Positions 62,952 through 64,000 of a stretch of 64,000 nt of DNA are shown here, piece by piece. This DNA is from Shewanella waksmanii ATCC BAA-643. GTDB lineage: Bacteria > Pseudomonadota > Gammaproteobacteria > Enterobacterales > Shewanellaceae. A program made the translations under genes and the position numbers. Where the stretch lies: contig NZ_KI912499.1 in assembly GCF_000518805.1 (NCBI RefSeq), positions 9,846 through 73,845 on the forward strand, written 5' to 3'. How positions within the stretch are numbered: position 1 is the stretch's first letter; each line of letters starts with the position of its first letter. Below the pieces are notes generated by a model that saw only the letters and a program-made list of their open reading frames with translations, searched no databases and was not told the DNA's origin.

Positions 62952-63337
62952 TGAAGGGTTTCTTTTGTTAATTTTTTGTGCGTTAACAGTGGCGCCAAAA
63001 TTAATTGCCTTGTTACATTCTCCTTATTAATCGCTATCTATAGAAGTCGTTTTGTCGCAGTGTTTAGGTAAGTCATAAACATTGTGTTGGGTATTCCATT
63101 AGCAGGGCTTAACTAGTGAGAGCTTATTCATTTTATTTTTTAGGTAAATTTCTCTTAATTTATGGATTAATCATTCTTGAATGCTTTTATGCTTATCTCA
63201 CTTAATCAGATTAATTCCGTCCCAATTAATTTGGGCTAGCATTTCGATACTTTGAGCTATTAGGTCGGCCCGCCTGTAGCCCTAAGGGAGCATAGAGTGG
63301 TATCTTGTAATTCCTCATACACGGCTAAGGAAGTACT

Positions 63338-63994
63338 GTGGAGCACGGCTTACGCTATCTTGGTAAACAAACGTCGAGAAGTGACGGTGAAACAAGGCGA
63401 GTTGCTATTTTAGAAGCGACATTGAGGGTGATTGTCCGTGAAGGAATACGCGGTGTTAGACATCGCGCGATAGCCGAAGAGGCCCAAGTTCCGCTGGCGT
63501 CGACCACCTATTACTTCTCTGATATTAAAATATTGATCAGTGATGCGTTAACTTATTTCGCTGAAAAAACACTTTGGATGAATAAGGCACTTGAAGAAAA
63601 AGCTTTTGCTATGTTGGCTACTGCAAGTCAAACCCAAGCCCAAGCACTAAACCACTCCCAGTTGGCTTCAGTGTTAACAGAGATGATCTGTCTGCACATT
63701 ACTGAACAGGTCAGTCATCGTGATGACAGAATCCTGGAAAGTGCATTCCATGAAGAAGCATTACGTAATCAACAATTAGCTGACGCAATTAAAGTGTTGG
63801 ACGATAGTTTCATCAGCACAATTGAGCGCTTTTTTGTCCAGCTAGGATCTGCAGATCCGCTGGCCGATGCTCATCAGGTTTTAGCCATTATCAAGCTGTT
63901 GGAGTATCGTGCAGTTGTCAATCGGCAGCTTGACGCCGATTTGCTACAACGAATTGTTAGTCGCTCTCTTGAGAATATCTTACAAGCGTACTAG
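63338..63994 (+). CDS. TetR/AcrR family transcriptional regulator
   Basis: 218 residues. N-terminal HTH (about 20-66): RRVAILEATLRVIVREGIRGVRHRAIAEEAQVPLASTTYYF, the classic TetR signature. The C-terminal ligand domain is all-helical and not recognised. GTG 63338 is preceded by AAGGA at 8 bp and is the only good start. Divergent from the TonB receptor gene, it is a candidate repressor of it. Complete; stop at 63992. Confidence 0.9.
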   Translation: MEHGLRYLGKQTSRSDGETRRVAILEATLRVIVREGIRGVRHRAIAEEAQVPLASTTYYFSDIKILISDALTYFAEKTLWMNKALEEKAFAMLATASQTQAQALNHSQLASVLTEMICLHITEQVSHRDDRILESAFHEEALRNQQLADAIKVLDDSFISTIERFFVQLGSADPLADAHQVLAIIKLLEYRAVVNRQLDADLLQRIVSRSLENILQAY

Positions 63995-64000
63995 CAGCGA

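Larger units (their letters stand above)
62513..63337. other. Long divergent intergenic region, TonB receptor / TetR regulator
   Basis: 825 bp, very AT-rich, no supported gene. It contains two perfect inverted repeats, 62572-62597 next to the receptor gene and 62928-62951 in the middle, and AT-rich promoter-like tracts. The TetR start at 63338 has its own AAGGA. Confidence 0.55.

Overview
The window is a single, gene-dense stretch of gammaproteobacterial chromosome with moderate GC content. Gene content and protein sequences point to Shewanella or a close relative in the Alteromonadales. The clues are a VolA/Pla-1 phospholipase lipoprotein, SO2930-type diheme cytochrome lipoproteins, a large TonB-dependent receptor and YfcL/SmrB/YfbV proteins close to the enterobacterial ones. 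Genus is inferred from family knowledge; no search was run. No rRNA, tRNA, CRISPR array, prophage or intact insertion sequence was found.

Layout. 1-7.7 kb: the start of a secreted repeat protein cut by the window edge, a 1435-residue propeller-PAS-GGDEF-EAL sensor behind a Fur-like site, and an M16 protease. 8-19 kb: a block matching the E. coli sixA/smrB/prmB/aroC/yfcL/mnmC/fabB neighbourhood, with an MFS transporter, an NAD-kinase-like protein, a SpoU-type RNA methylase and a DUF3313 lipoprotein mixed in. 19-24 kb: yciK, a surface lysophospholipase lipoprotein and sohB. 24.5-30.3 kb: a complete three-gene RND efflux system. 31-40 kb: an accessory-looking section with a MITE, a periplasmic aryl-sulfate sulfotransferase with a divergent AraC-type regulator, two SO2930-type diheme cytochrome lipoproteins (one fused to a beta-helix domain) and a DUF481 barrel. 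40-44 kb: tesA divergent from ybbA-ybbP. 44-49 kb: yfcH-folX, an AI-2E-type permease, an rRNA-methylase-like protein and several tiny genes. 49.6-59.9 kb: the pyruvate/acetate/formate block (pta, ackA, yfbV, pflA, pflB, focA, yfcC). 59.9-64 kb: a TonB-dependent receptor and a TetR regulator across an 825-bp intergenic region.

How genes work together. PflB (activated by PflA) splits pyruvate to acetyl-CoA and formate, FocA moves formate, and Pta-AckA convert acetyl-CoA to acetate with ATP gain. The focA/yfcC intergenic region carries CRP-, HexR- and PdhR-like palindromes that could tie this block to sugar and pyruvate status.

The best candidates for something undescribed are the fused beta-helix/diheme cytochrome lipoprotein with its stand-alone paralogue, the MnmC protein whose methyltransferase half lacks its recognisable motifs, the 32-codon gene at 48.6 kb, and the stacked operators upstream of focA. 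Operator assignments are pattern matches from memory and are marked as inference.
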